Assembly (NCBI RefSeq): GCF_965139615.1
Contig: NZ_CBCSIQ010000023.1
Location: 1-64,000, forward strand
Source: Kerstersia similis
Lineage (GTDB): Bacteria; Pseudomonadota; Gammaproteobacteria; Burkholderiales; Burkholderiaceae_B
Reading direction: 5' to 3'
Length of the DNA stretch: 64,000 nt
Shown here one piece after another: positions 1 through 8,882 of the stretch. Positions within the stretch are counted from its first letter, which is position 1; each line of letters starts with the position of its first letter. The notes below the pieces were generated by a model that was not told where the DNA came from, did no database searches, and was given only the letters and a program-made list of their open reading frames with translations. Position numbers and translations under genes: made by a program.

Positions 1-1180
1 ACTGCTTGAAATTGCGCGCCCGGTTCAACTCCTCATACAGCCAGGACGCCTGGAACGCCTCGCCATAACTGGCCAAGGCATCCTGCCCGCGCCCCTCGGA
101 CAACGCGGCATGAATCGACTCCGCTGCCAACATCCCGGACTTGATCGCCGCATGGCTCCCCTTGATCCGTGACGCATTCATAAACCCGGCCTCACAGCCC
201 ACCAACACCCCNCCGGGAAAATCCAGCTGCGGCAAAGACAACAAACCGCCAGCCGTAATCGCCCGGGCGCCATACGCCAAACGCTTCCCGCCCTCCAACA
301 TCGGCCGGATCGCCGGATGCGTCTTGAAACGCTGGAACTCCTCGAACGGCGACAGCCACGGATTACGATAATCCAAGCCTACCACCATCCCCAGCGCCAC
401 CTGATTGTCATTCAGGTGATACAAAAACGTACCGCCATACGTCTTGCTATCCAAAGGCCAGCCACTGGTATGAATCGCCANCCCGGGGCGCGACTGCGCC
501 GGATCCACCTCCCAGAACTCCTTGATCCCGATCCCGTAACTCTGCGGATCACGCCCGGCATCCAGCCCGAAACGCTCGATCAACTCACGGCCCAACTGGC
601 CGCGGGCGCCCTCGGCAAACACCGTATAACGCGCCAGCAACTCCATCCCCGGCTGATAATTCGCCGTATGGCTGCCATCGCGGGCCACGCCCATATCGCC
701 CGTCGCCACCCCCCGCACCGCGCCTTGCTCGTCATACAGCACCTCCACGGCGGCAAAACCCGGGAAAATATCCACGCCCAACGCCTCGGCCTGCTCGCCC
801 AGCCAGCGCACCACATAGCCCAGGCGAACAATGAAATTGCCCTCATTGTGGAAACAGGACGGCAACAGCCAATCCGGCGTACGCAACGCCTTGCCGGGTG
901 TCAGGAACAGAAAGCGATCCTCCGTCACCGGCACCTCCAGCGGGGCGCCGCGCTCGCGCCAATCCGGCAACAACTCGCTCAACGCGCGCGGATCCATGAT
1001 GGCGCCCGACAAAGTATGCGCGCCCAACTCCGCGCCCTTCTCCAGCACACAGACGCTCAGCTCGCTGCCGGCCTGGGCGGCCAACTGTTTCAGACGGATC
1101 GCGGCAGACAGGCCGGCGGGCCCGCCGCCGACGATCACCACGTCATATTCCATGGATTCGCGTTGAGACAATTGCGACAT
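1..1180 (-). CDS. Electron transfer flavoprotein-ubiquinone oxidoreductase (5' part)
   Basis: Membrane-associated flavo-iron-sulfur enzyme that passes electrons from reduced ETF (fed by acyl-CoA dehydrogenases) to ubiquinone. Read on the reverse strand, the protein begins MSQLSQRESMEYDVVIVGGG, with the FAD-binding GGGPAGL motif near residue 18, followed by the family-typical GAHTLSGAIMDPRAL and later YGIGIKELWEV and GCEAGFMNASRIKGSHAAIKSG stretches. The start at 1180 has AAGGA about 12 bases upstream; a second ATG at 1153 is possible. The gene runs off the left edge, so the C-terminal 4Fe-4S part is not seen. Two N bases (212, 481) lie inside it. It is divergent from the CoA-transferase genes, which fits fatty or branched-chain acid catabolism. 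Confidence 0.95.
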   Translation of the reverse strand, partial: MSQLSQRESMEYDVVIVGGGPAGLSAAIRLKQLAAQAGSELSVCVLEKGAELGAHTLSGAIMDPRALSELLPDWRERGAPLEVPVTEDRFLFLTPGKALRTPDWLLPSCFHNEGNFIVRLGYVVRWLGEQAEALGVDIFPGFAAVEVLYDEQGAVRGVATGDMGVARDGSHTANYQPGMELLARYTVFAEGARGQLGRELIERFGLDAGRDPQSYGIGIKEFWEVDPAQSRPGXAIHTSGWPLDSKTYGGTFLYHLNDNQVALGMVVGLDYRNPWLSPFEEFQRFKTHPAIRPMLEGGKRLAYGARAITAGGLLSLPQLDFPXGVLVGCEAGFMNASRIKGSHAAIKSGMLAAESIHAALSEGRGQDALASYGEAFQASWLYEELNRARNFKQ

Positions 1181-1271
1181 AGCTAATGGTTTTCCTTGCT
1201 GGAACTCGAAGTATGATGGGCGGGATTGTAGGGCAAGCCGACAGCGCCTCATGCGAACGGCGCGGCCTTCT

Positions 1272-1285
1272 AATTACCGGTAATT
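1272..1285. promoter_or_regulatory. Perfect 14-bp palindrome between divergent ETF-QO and scoA genes
   Basis: AATTACCGGTAATT is its own reverse complement and sits in the 213-bp divergent intergenic region, 92 bp from the ETF-QO start and 108 bp from scoA. A possible weak promoter for scoA follows (TTGACC at 1301, 17-bp spacer, CAGAAC). The palindrome is seen directly. That it is an operator is inference, and no cognate regulator is in the window. Confidence 0.4.
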
Positions 1286-1393
1286 CTTTAGAACACCTTC
1301 TTGACCTAGCCGGGCCTTGCGTCCAGAACTCGCTGGCGCCTGAGGCAGGCTTTGTTGTCGTGCAGTCTCAAGGCCAGTAAGGAGCAGCAATCA

Positions 1394-2092
1394 ATGGATA
1401 AAGTCTATCGAAGCGCCGCGCAGGCGCTGGATGGCATCGTGGCAGACGGCCAGACCATCGGGGTGGGGGGCTTCGGTCTGTGCGGCATTCCCGAAGCGCT
1501 GATCGCAGCGCTGCGGGACAGCGGCGTCAGCGGCTTGACCTGCGTGAGCAACAACGCCGGTGTCGATGGCGCGGGCCTGGGGCAGTTGCTCGCCACCCGG
1601 CAGGTACGCAAAATGATCTCCTCGTACGTGGGAGAAAACAAAGAATTTGAACGGCAATACCTGGCTGGAGAACTGGAAGTCGAGTTCACGCCGCAAGGCA
1701 CGCTGGCGGAAAAGCTGCGTGCGGGCGGAGCTGGCATCCCGGCGTTCTACACTCGCACCGGGGTTGGCACCATAGTGGCGCAGGGCAAGGAAATCCGGCA
1801 TTTCGATGGACAGGACTACGTGCTGGAACATGCCATCGTGCCGGATGTCGCGCTGGTGCATGCCTGGAAGGCCGACCGCAGCGGCAATCTGATTTTTCGC
1901 AAGACGGCGCGCAACTTTAACCCCAACGTCGCCATGGCAGGGCGGGTGACGGTGGCGGAGGTGGAAGAACTGGTGGAAGTCGGTGAACTGGACCCGGATG
2001 CGATTCACCTGCCTGGCATCTTCGTGCACCGCATCGTCGTCAATGCCCATCCAGAAAAACGTATTGAACAGCGCACGACGCGCAGCNCCTGA
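1394..2092 (+). CDS. scoA: 3-oxoacid CoA-transferase subunit A
   Basis: First subunit of the two-chain succinyl-CoA:3-ketoacid CoA-transferase, which moves CoA from succinyl-CoA to acetoacetate (ketone-body and leucine/fatty acid catabolism). 232 aa, the usual length. It has the glycine-rich GVGGFGLCGIPEALI near the N-terminus, then SSYVGENKEFERQYLAGEL and GAGIPAFYTRTGVGT, which are typical of ScoA. The start is the ATG after GGAGCAGCAATCA; the in-frame codons further upstream have no family sequence. The penultimate codon contains an N (2087). The stop is 13 bp before the ATG of subunit B, whose ribosome site GAGGAGG overlaps it, so the two are co-translated. A 3-oxoadipate CoA-transferase (PcaI) is a less likely alternative. 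Confidence 0.93.
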   Translation: MDKVYRSAAQALDGIVADGQTIGVGGFGLCGIPEALIAALRDSGVSGLTCVSNNAGVDGAGLGQLLATRQVRKMISSYVGENKEFERQYLAGELEVEFTPQGTLAEKLRAGGAGIPAFYTRTGVGTIVAQGKEIRHFDGQDYVLEHAIVPDVALVHAWKADRSGNLIFRKTARNFNPNVAMAGRVTVAEVEELVEVGELDPDAIHLPGIFVHRIVVNAHPEKRIEQRTTRSX

Positions 2093-2105
2093 GGAGGACA
2101 TCACG

Positions 2106-2756
2106 ATGGCTTGGACCAGAGATGAAATGGCGGCGCGCGCTGCCCGTGAATTGCAGGATGGCTTCTATGTGAACCTGGGCATCGGCCTGCCGACGCTGGT
2201 GGCCAACCATGTGCCGTCCGGCATGGAAGTCTGGCTGCAATCGGAAAACGGCCTGCTGGGTATCGGCCCCTTTCCGACGGAAGAGGAGGTCGATGCCGAC
2301 CTGATCAACGCGGGCAAGCAAACCGTGACGACCTTGCCGGGTTCCTCGTTCTTTTCGTCCGCGGATTCGTTTGCGATGATTCGCGGCGGCAAGATCAATC
2401 TGGCGATTCTTGGCGCGATGCAGGTCTCGGAACGCGGAGATCTCGCCAACTGGATGATTCCGGGCAAGATGGTCAAGGGCATGGGTGGGGCCATGGATCT
2501 GGTGGCCGGTGTGGGGCGCGTGGTGGTGCTGATGGAGCATGTGGCGCGGCGCAAGGATGGCGGCGAAGACCTCAAGCTGCTGCAGGCCTGCACGCTGCCC
2601 TTGACGGGCGTAGGGGTGGTGGACCTGATCATCACGGATCTGTGCGTGCTGGAAGTCACGCCTGACGGCCTGCGTCTGCTGGAACTGGCGCCTGGCGTCA
2701 CGGTCGAGGAAGTCCAGGCAAAAACGGCGGCGAAACTGGAAGTCCCCACGCAATAA
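2106..2756 (+). CDS. scoB: 3-oxoacid CoA-transferase subunit B
   Basis: Catalytic subunit partner of ScoA, 216 aa. It contains NLGIGLPTLVANHV near residue 22 and SENGLLGIGP, in which the glutamate is the residue that forms the glutamyl-CoA thioester in this family. It ends with the typical SCOT segment LCVLEVTPDGLRLLELAPGVT. The start has a strong GGAGG site eight bases upstream. With ScoA it would make acetoacetyl-CoA for thiolysis. Substrate is inferred from resemblance to SCOT rather than PcaIJ; the protocatechuate route at the other end of the window is the 4,5-cleavage one, which does not need PcaIJ. Confidence 0.93.
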   Translation: MAWTRDEMAARAARELQDGFYVNLGIGLPTLVANHVPSGMEVWLQSENGLLGIGPFPTEEEVDADLINAGKQTVTTLPGSSFFSSADSFAMIRGGKINLAILGAMQVSERGDLANWMIPGKMVKGMGGAMDLVAGVGRVVVLMEHVARRKDGGEDLKLLQACTLPLTGVGVVDLIITDLCVLEVTPDGLRLLELAPGVTVEEVQAKTAAKLEVPTQ

Positions 2757-2844
2757 ACGGGTTTTCCGGCAGGGTGTGCCGGGTTGGCTGGCGTACCAGG
2801 CATGCAGGGGTATGATTTGTGCGTGCAAACGTGAGAGTGCCGCA

Positions 2845-4641
2845 ATGAATCAACATGCAATACAACAACGCCTGGAGGCGTTCCGTCTAGCATTGAGCCA
2901 GGCGGATTGCCAGGCCGGGCTGGTGCTGACCTCCGATCCGCATCTCTCTGAATACCTGCCGGGGTATTGGCAGGTGCGGGAATGGCTGAGCGGTTTTACC
3001 GGGTCGGCGGGCAATCTGCTGGTGACCCAGCAAGCCGCGGCCCTGTGGGCAGATAGCCGTTATTGGGAACAGGCTGACGCCCAACTGGCGGGCACGGGCA
3101 TCACGCTGATGCGTCTGGGGGGCGGCGCGCCCAGCATGGCTGACTGGCTGGCGGAGCAGTGCAGCGCGGGACAGCTGGCGGTGGATGGCCGTACTTTGTC
3201 GCTGTCCTTGTGGCGCCGCATGGATGCAGACCTTGCAGCGCGAGGCTGGCGTTTGCAGGTGGACTTCGATGGCGTCAGCCAGGCCTGGCATGACCGTCCT
3301 GCGTTGCCGGCATCGCCTGTGGTCGAACATGAACTGGCTTGGGCCATCGAATCGCGTGAAGAGAAGCTGGGCCGGGTGCGCGATGCCATGCGGGCGCAGG
3401 GTGCCGATTGGCATCTGCTTTCCACTTTGGATGACATCGCCTGGCTGTTCAACCTGCGCGGCAGCGATGTGGATTACAACCCTGTCTTTCTGGCGCATGC
3501 CTTGATCGGTACGGACGGCCAGGCTCAGCTGTTTGTCGATGCCTCGCGCCTGGGCGCCGGAGTCGCGGATCAATTGCAATGCGCTGGCGTGCAGTTGCGG
3601 CCGTACGACCAGATTGCCGCAGCAATAGCCGGTTTGAACGGATGCGGTTTGTTGTTGGATGCTGCCAGCGTGGTCGTAGATTTGGCGCGACGTGTGCCCG
3701 AGTCTTTGCCGACGATAGAAGCAGCGAACCCCTCACGTTTGTTCAAGGCCTGCAAATTGCCTGCTCAGCAGGCGCATATCCGGCGTGCGATGGAACAGGA
3801 CGGGGCGGCGCTGTGCGAATTCTTTGCCTGGTTCGAGCGTGAATGCGCGGCAGGCGCTGCGCTCACGGAATTGACGGTAGATGAGGTGCTGACGGCGGCG
3901 CGCATGCGCCGCCCGGATTTCGTTTCCTTGAGTTTTCCGACCATAGCAGGCTTCAACGCCAATGGCGCCATGCCGCATTACCGCGCATTGCCAGAAGCCT
4001 ATGCGGATATCAAGGGCAACGGCCTGCTGTTGATCGACTCGGGTGCCCAGTATCTGGGGGGAACCACTGACATCACCCGAGTGGTGCCGATCGGCCAGCC
4101 TTCTGATGCGCAGAAACGGGATTTCACCCTGGTGCTCAAAGGCATGATTGGCTTGTCTCGCGCCCGTTTTCCCAAAGGCGTCAGCGGCACGGCGCTGGAT
4201 GTCCTGGCGCGCCTGCCATTATGGGAGCAAGGCCTGGATTACGGCCACGGTACAGGGCATGGCGTGGGCTACTTCCTGAATGTGCACGAAGGCCCACAAA
4301 GCATTTCCTGGCGCGCGCCGGTAGCGGTGCCGCTGGAGGCCGGTATGGTGACATCCAATGAGCCGGGTCTGTATCGGCCAGGGCAGTGGGGGATCAGGAT
4401 AGAAAACCTGGTATTGGCCGTGCCTGCAGGCGAAACCGAGTTCGGGGATTTCCTGGCGTTTGAAACCTTGACGCTGTGCCCGATCGACACGCGCTGCATT
4501 GCGATGGAATTCATGCGCGAGGACGAACTGCGCTGGCTGGACGCCTACCATGCCGAGGTGCGTCAACGATTGGCACCTTTGTTGCAAGGCGAAACCTTGC
4601 GCTGGCTGGAACAGCGGACTCAAGCCTTGTTGCCGGATTGA
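2845..4641 (+). CDS. M24B family aminopeptidase P (Xaa-Pro aminopeptidase)
   Basis: Cytosolic metallopeptidase of 598 aa that removes an N-terminal residue preceding proline. Two creatinase-like N-terminal domains (about 1-300) precede the pita-bread catalytic domain. The five metal ligands can be placed: the two Asp in LLIDSGAQYLGGTTDITRVV, His in GHGTGHGVGYFLNVHEGP, Glu in TSNEPGLY and Glu in RIENLVL. The length matches the long APP1-like (XPNPEP1) class rather than the 440-aa E. coli PepP. Start chosen at ATG 2845 because the 23 upstream in-frame residues are not family-like. Transcription probably ends at the strong hairpin at 4677-4714. Confidence 0.93.
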   Translation: MNQHAIQQRLEAFRLALSQADCQAGLVLTSDPHLSEYLPGYWQVREWLSGFTGSAGNLLVTQQAAALWADSRYWEQADAQLAGTGITLMRLGGGAPSMADWLAEQCSAGQLAVDGRTLSLSLWRRMDADLAARGWRLQVDFDGVSQAWHDRPALPASPVVEHELAWAIESREEKLGRVRDAMRAQGADWHLLSTLDDIAWLFNLRGSDVDYNPVFLAHALIGTDGQAQLFVDASRLGAGVADQLQCAGVQLRPYDQIAAAIAGLNGCGLLLDAASVVVDLARRVPESLPTIEAANPSRLFKACKLPAQQAHIRRAMEQDGAALCEFFAWFERECAAGAALTELTVDEVLTAARMRRPDFVSLSFPTIAGFNANGAMPHYRALPEAYADIKGNGLLLIDSGAQYLGGTTDITRVVPIGQPSDAQKRDFTLVLKGMIGLSRARFPKGVSGTALDVLARLPLWEQGLDYGHGTGHGVGYFLNVHEGPQSISWRAPVAVPLEAGMVTSNEPGLYRPGQWGIRIENLVLAVPAGETEFGDFLAFETLTLCPIDTRCIAMEFMREDELRWLDAYHAEVRQRLAPLLQGETLRWLEQRTQALLPD

Positions 4642-4676
4642 TCTAAACGGGCAGCCAAGACTGTAAGAACGAGAAA

Positions 4677-4714
4677 ACACGCGCATGGGTGGTTCACCCA
4701 TGCGCGTGTTTTTC
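4677..4714. terminator. Bidirectional rho-independent terminator
   Basis: A perfect 15-bp stem (ACACGCGCATGGGTG, loop GTT, CACCCATGCGCGTGT) is followed by TTTTT on the + strand and preceded by AAAA, giving a U-tract on the reverse strand as well. It sits between the convergent aminopeptidase and lipoprotein genes. Confidence 0.9.
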
Positions 4715-4751
4715 TGTGAGCGACAGCCTGGCTGTCGCAGGTGGAAGCGAC

Positions 4752-5171
4752 TTATTTGCTCGTGCGCAGACGGGCGTCGATATCGGCCATCCAGACCTGA
4801 TCGCAGGTGACGGTGGTTTCAGGCTGCTTGCCATAGACCTTGAAGGAAACGGCCTGGCACCATTCCTGCGAGCCCTGGTCGGGACCATGGCCCTGGCCAT
4901 CGGTAATGCCGGCGGTGGTTTCTACCCAGTCGAACCACTCGTTGGTGCCGATGGCGGGGGTGTCGGCAGCAGGCGCGGCCGGTGCGTCGGTGCCCGTGCC
5001 TGCGGCGGGTGCCGGGGTCGTTGCGGGCGCTTCGGCCGCCGGTGCCGGTGCCGAAGTCGCAGGCGGCGTGCTCGGCGCGGGAGCGCTGGGCTTGTTGTCG
5101 CAGGCGGCCAACAGCGCCAGGGCAGGAATCAGGACGGCGGCGCCGGCGATGTAACGGGGAGTAAAACGCAT
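4752..5171 (-). CDS. Small putative lipoprotein
   Basis: Hypothetical lipoprotein of 139 aa. The signal peptide MRFTPRYIAGAAVLIPAL ends in the lipobox ALLAAC, so Cys25 should be lipidated; the next residues are Asp-Asn, compatible with inner-membrane retention (Asp at +2). Residues about 29-75 are a low-complexity Ala/Pro/Thr linker. The C-terminal about 65 residues are a compact globular part with NEWFDWVETTAG, a GHGPDQGSQEWC segment and two cysteines (EWC, VTCDQVW) that could form a disulfide. The ATG at 5171 has CAGGAG upstream. No function is recognised. It is monocistronic, convergent with the aminopeptidase gene. Confidence 0.75.
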   Translation of the reverse strand: MRFTPRYIAGAAVLIPALALLAACDNKPSAPAPSTPPATSAPAPAAEAPATTPAPAAGTGTDAPAAPAADTPAIGTNEWFDWVETTAGITDGQGHGPDQGSQEWCQAVSFKVYGKQPETTVTCDQVWMADIDARLRTSK

Positions 5172-5676
5172 AGGTTGCTCCTGTAGAGGAAAGAAGGCGG
5201 GTCGGAGACGCGGTGACGCCGTGCGGCCAATTGAAAAGCGGGCTGCACCTGGCGCCAGAGCTACCTTTCCATCATATCTGCGGTGCAGGCAACAAGGTTC
5301 GGCGGTATGTGTCCGTCTGCGACAGGGCGTGACGGCGCTGTGGCCTGGCCCGAGGGCGGCTTTTGCGGGGCGGGGCCAGCCATGCTGGCGGCATCCGGGC
5401 GGGGCGATGGCATCAGCGCCGCGCGTCACAAACCGCCGGGCTGAGACACCGGGCCAGCGTGGCGGGCGGGATTTCGCGGGCATCCGGCAGGGGGCAACTT
5501 GCAAGCCGGGCCACTAGCGGCCCGGAAGCTGAGTTAAACTTCCTCTTTATCCCTATCAACCCGAACCCCGGACGTGGCTGGCCGTGCCCGGGGTTCCTGG
5601 GGATGGTGCGGGCTCGGCGCAAGCCGCCTGTTCTGTTCCAGACCGCAACGGCCGATTGCCCCGGCCGTATTCTGAA
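5172..5676. other. Intergenic region upstream of pyrG
   Basis: About 500 bp between the divergent lipoprotein and pyrG genes. GC-rich, with a short more AT-rich patch at 5530-5565 that may hold the pyrG promoter, but no -35/-10 pair with proper spacing could be recognised. No supported gene, RNA or repeat seen. Confidence 0.5.
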
Positions 5677-7338
5677 ATGACCAAGTACGTATTCGTGACG
5701 GGCGGGGTAGTGTCCTCGCTTGGTAAAGGCATATCTGCAGCTTCCCTGGCCGCGATCCTGGAATCGCGTGGCCTGCAGGTGACGATGCTCAAGCTCGATC
5801 CCTACATCAACGTCGATCCGGGCACGATGAGTCCGTTCCAGCACGGTGAAGTGTTCGTGACGGAAGATGGCGCAGAGACCGATCTTGACCTCGGCCACTA
5901 TGAGCGCTTCATCTCTGCGCGCATGCACAAGGTGAATAATTTCACCACCGGCCAGATCTATGAATCGGTGCTGCGCAAGGAACGCCGCGGGGATTACCTC
6001 GGCAAGACCGTGCAGGTGATTCCACATATCACCAACGAAATCCAGGATTTCATCGCGCGTGGCGCCAAGGCTGCCTACAACGGCAATGCGGATGTCGCCA
6101 TTGTTGAAATCGGCGGTACGGTCGGGGATATCGAATCCCTGCCGTTCCTGGAGGCCGTGCGCCAGATGAGCCTGCGCCTGGGCCGTGGCAACGCTGCCTT
6201 TGTGCACCTGACGCTGGTGCCGTTCATTCCCTCCGCCGGTGAACTGAAGACCAAGCCTACGCAGCATTCGGTGCAGAAGTTGCGCGAAATCGGCATTTAT
6301 CCGAACGCGCTGCTGTGCCGCGCCGATCGTCCCATTCCGGATGAAGAGCGCGCCAAGATTTCGCTGTTCGCCAACGTGCCCCAGGATGCCGTGATCTCCG
6401 TCTGGGATGCGGAATCCATTTATGAAATTCCCGCCATGCTGCACAAGCAGGGGCTGGATAGCCTGGTGTGCGATGCGCTGAATCTGAACCCGCCGCCGGC
6501 TGATCTGAGCGCCTGGGATGCGATGAACGACGCGCTGCGCCATCCGGAATCGGAAGTGCGCATCGGCATGGTGGGCAAGTATGTCGATCTGACCGAATCC
6601 TACAAATCGCTGAGCGAGGCGCTGGTGCATGCCAGCATCCACACGCGCAGCAAGGTCATCATCGACTACATCGACTCCGAAGAAATCGAAAAGCGCGGTG
6701 CGGCCGAGTTGTTGTCCGGCCTGGATGCCATTCTGGTTCCGGGCGGCTTCGGCAAGCGCGGCACGGAAGGCAAGATTGCCGCCGTGCGCTATGCCCGCGA
6801 AAACAAGGTGCCGTTCCTGGGCATCTGCCTGGGCATGCAGCTGGCCGTGGTGGAATATGCACGCCACAAGGCTGGCTTGGGCGGCGCCAACAGCACCGAA
6901 TTCGATCCTTCCGCACCGCATCCGGTCGTGGCGCTGATTACCGAGTGGATGGATCGCGAAGGCAAGGTCGAACGCCGCAGCGACAACTCCGACCTGGGCG
7001 GCACCATGCGCAAGGGCGCGCAACGCGTACCGGTCAAGCCCGGCACGCTGGCGCACAAGATCTACGGTGACGAAGTCAACGAGCGCCATCGCCATCGCTA
7101 TGAAGTCAACAACGTGTATGTGCCCCGTCTGGAAGAGGCAGGCCTGGTGATCAGCGCCCGCACGCCGACCGAGAACCTGCCGGAAATCATGGAAATTCCG
7201 GATCACCCGTGGTTCCTGGGCGTGCAGTTCCATCCGGAATTCACCTCCACGCCACGCGACGGCCATCCGCTGTTCACCGGCTATGTACGTGCGGCCCAGG
7301 CCCAGCGCCAGGCACGCCTGCAGGCTGAAGAGAAGTAA
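5677..7338 (+). CDS. pyrG: CTP synthase
   Basis: Makes CTP from UTP, ATP and glutamine, the last step of pyrimidine nucleotide synthesis. 553 aa, full length. The N-terminal amidoligase domain starts with MTKYVFVTGGVVSSLGKGI (P-loop) and contains LKLDPYINVDPGTMSPFQHGEVFV. The C-terminal class I glutamine amidotransferase domain has the nucleophile Cys384 in GICLGMQ and the His/Glu pair in GVQFHPEFTSTP. Start fixed by the invariant MTKY; upstream in-frame codons are non-conserved. Next gene downstream is eno, after a 197-bp gap. Confidence 0.98.
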   Translation: MTKYVFVTGGVVSSLGKGISAASLAAILESRGLQVTMLKLDPYINVDPGTMSPFQHGEVFVTEDGAETDLDLGHYERFISARMHKVNNFTTGQIYESVLRKERRGDYLGKTVQVIPHITNEIQDFIARGAKAAYNGNADVAIVEIGGTVGDIESLPFLEAVRQMSLRLGRGNAAFVHLTLVPFIPSAGELKTKPTQHSVQKLREIGIYPNALLCRADRPIPDEERAKISLFANVPQDAVISVWDAESIYEIPAMLHKQGLDSLVCDALNLNPPPADLSAWDAMNDALRHPESEVRIGMVGKYVDLTESYKSLSEALVHASIHTRSKVIIDYIDSEEIEKRGAAELLSGLDAILVPGGFGKRGTEGKIAAVRYARENKVPFLGICLGMQLAVVEYARHKAGLGGANSTEFDPSAPHPVVALITEWMDREGKVERRSDNSDLGGTMRKGAQRVPVKPGTLAHKIYGDEVNERHRHRYEVNNVYVPRLEEAGLVISARTPTENLPEIMEIPDHPWFLGVQFHPEFTSTPRDGHPLFTGYVRAAQAQRQARLQAEEK

Positions 7339-7412
7339 GCAAAGGCGAGCGGTATTGTCCGCACGGTTCTGCGCCAGGGGTGTCTCAGGCGTTCATCTCG
7401 TGCGGCGACAAG

Positions 7413-7446
7413 CAGCGGCAGGGCACCCAGGGGTGCGTTGCCGCTG
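7413..7446. other. Long imperfect hairpin between pyrG and eno
   Basis: Outer arms CAGCGGCA / TGCCGCTG enclose inner arms GCACCC / GGGTGC, with a two-base mismatch/bulge between them. No U-run follows, so it is not a standard terminator. It could be a processing or attenuation structure between pyrG and eno. Confidence 0.45.
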
Positions 7447-7535
7447 GCTGCCATGGACAGGACGCACGGGCAGGCCTAGACGGCCGCCTGACGCAAGAAC
7501 AACTGAATCAGTAACCATCTGGGGGTTTTAAGACA

Positions 7536-8822
7536 ATGAGTGCTATCGTCGATATCATCGGCCGCGAGATTCTGGATTCGCGCGGCAATCCCACCGTCGA
7601 ATGTGACGTTCTGCTGGAATCCGGCGCAATGGGCCGTGCTTCCGTGCCGTCGGGCGCATCCACCGGTTCGCGCGAAGCCATCGAACTGCGTGATGGCGAC
7701 AAGTCGCGCTACCTCGGCAAGGGCGTGCTGCGCGCGGTCGAGAACGTCAATACCGAAATCTCCGAAGCGCTGATTGGCCTGGATGCCCAGGAACAGACTT
7801 TCATCGACCGTACCTTGATCGAACTGGATGGCAGCGAGAACAAGGAGCGCCTGGGCGCTAACGCCATGCTGGCTGTCAGCATGGCCGTGGCCCGTGCCGC
7901 TGCTGATGAGGCCGGCCTGTCTCTGTACCGCTACTTTGGTGGCAGCGGCCCGCTGAGCATGCCCGTGCCGATGATGAACATCATCAATGGCGGCGCGCAT
8001 GCCAATAACTCGCTGGATCTGCAGGAATTCATGATTCTGCCGGTCGGTGCCCGCAGCTTCCGTGAAGCCCTGCGCATCGGCGCTGAAGTATTCCATGCAC
8101 TGAAGAAAATTCTGCATGACCAGGGCCTGTCCACGGCCGTGGGCGACGAAGGCGGTTTTGCTCCCAGCGTGGAAAGCCATGAAGCAGCCATCCAGCTGAT
8201 TCTGCGCGCCATCGAAGAGGCCGGTTACGAGCCGGGTACCCAGGTTGCCCTGGGCCTGGATTGCGCCAGCTCCGAGTTCTTCCGTGACGGCAAGTACCAC
8301 CTGGAAGGTGAAGGTGGCGTGTCCCTGACGGCCGAGCAGTTCACCGACCTGCTGGAAACCTGGTGCGACAAGTACCCGATCATCACCATCGAAGACGGCA
8401 TGGCCGAAGGCGACTGGGATGGCTGGAAGCACCTGACCGAGCGCCTGGGCAAGAAAGTCCAGCTGGTGGGCGACGACCTGTTCGTGACCAACACCAAGAT
8501 CCTGAAGGAAGGCATCGACAAGGGTATCGCCAACTCGATCCTCATCAAGATCAACCAGATCGGTACGCTGACGGAAACCTTCGCTGCCATCGAAATGGCC
8601 AAGCGCGCAGGCTACACGGCAGTCGTGTCGCACCGTTCGGGCGAAACCGAAGATTCCACCATTGCCGACATCGCCGTGGCAACCAATGCCATGCAGATCA
8701 AGACCGGTTCGCTGTCGCGTTCCGACCGCATGGCCAAGTACAACCAGCTGCTGCGTATCGAAGAAGAGCTGGCGGACGTGGCGTATTATCCCGGCGTCGA
8801 AGCTTTCTACAACCTGCGCTGA
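7536..8822 (+). CDS. eno: Enolase
   Basis: Converts 2-phosphoglycerate to phosphoenolpyruvate in glycolysis; also a likely RNA degradosome component. 428 aa, full length. Begins MSAIVDIIGREILDSRGNPT and carries the enolase signature LIKINQIGTLTETF; magnesium ligands lie in GLDCASSEF, ITIEDGMAEGDWDGW and LVGDDLFVTN. The C-terminus is SHRSGETEDSTIADIAV followed by KTGSLSRSDRMAKYNQLLRIEE. Downstream ftsB follows after 60 bp, the usual Burkholderiales order. Confidence 0.98.
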   Translation: MSAIVDIIGREILDSRGNPTVECDVLLESGAMGRASVPSGASTGSREAIELRDGDKSRYLGKGVLRAVENVNTEISEALIGLDAQEQTFIDRTLIELDGSENKERLGANAMLAVSMAVARAAADEAGLSLYRYFGGSGPLSMPVPMMNIINGGAHANNSLDLQEFMILPVGARSFREALRIGAEVFHALKKILHDQGLSTAVGDEGGFAPSVESHEAAIQLILRAIEEAGYEPGTQVALGLDCASSEFFRDGKYHLEGEGGVSLTAEQFTDLLETWCDKYPIITIEDGMAEGDWDGWKHLTERLGKKVQLVGDDLFVTNTKILKEGIDKGIANSILIKINQIGTLTETFAAIEMAKRAGYTAVVSHRSGETEDSTIADIAVATNAMQIKTGSLSRSDRMAKYNQLLRIEEELADVAYYPGVEAFYNLR

Positions 8823-8882
8823 TCGTTGCCGTGAAGGCGGGTGGGCTTGCGTGCCCGCCAGCCTTCCTTGATGGAAACATAC

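Noticed and set aside
1394..2756. 3-oxoadipate CoA-transferase (pcaIJ) instead of SCOT
   Set aside because: Sequence blocks resemble ScoA/ScoB more, no other beta-ketoadipate genes are adjacent, and the window's protocatechuate route is the 4,5-cleavage pathway.
5413..7266. 617-codon open frame on the reverse strand
   Set aside because: Antisense to pyrG, a clear CTP synthase; the His/Gln-rich translation has no family features.
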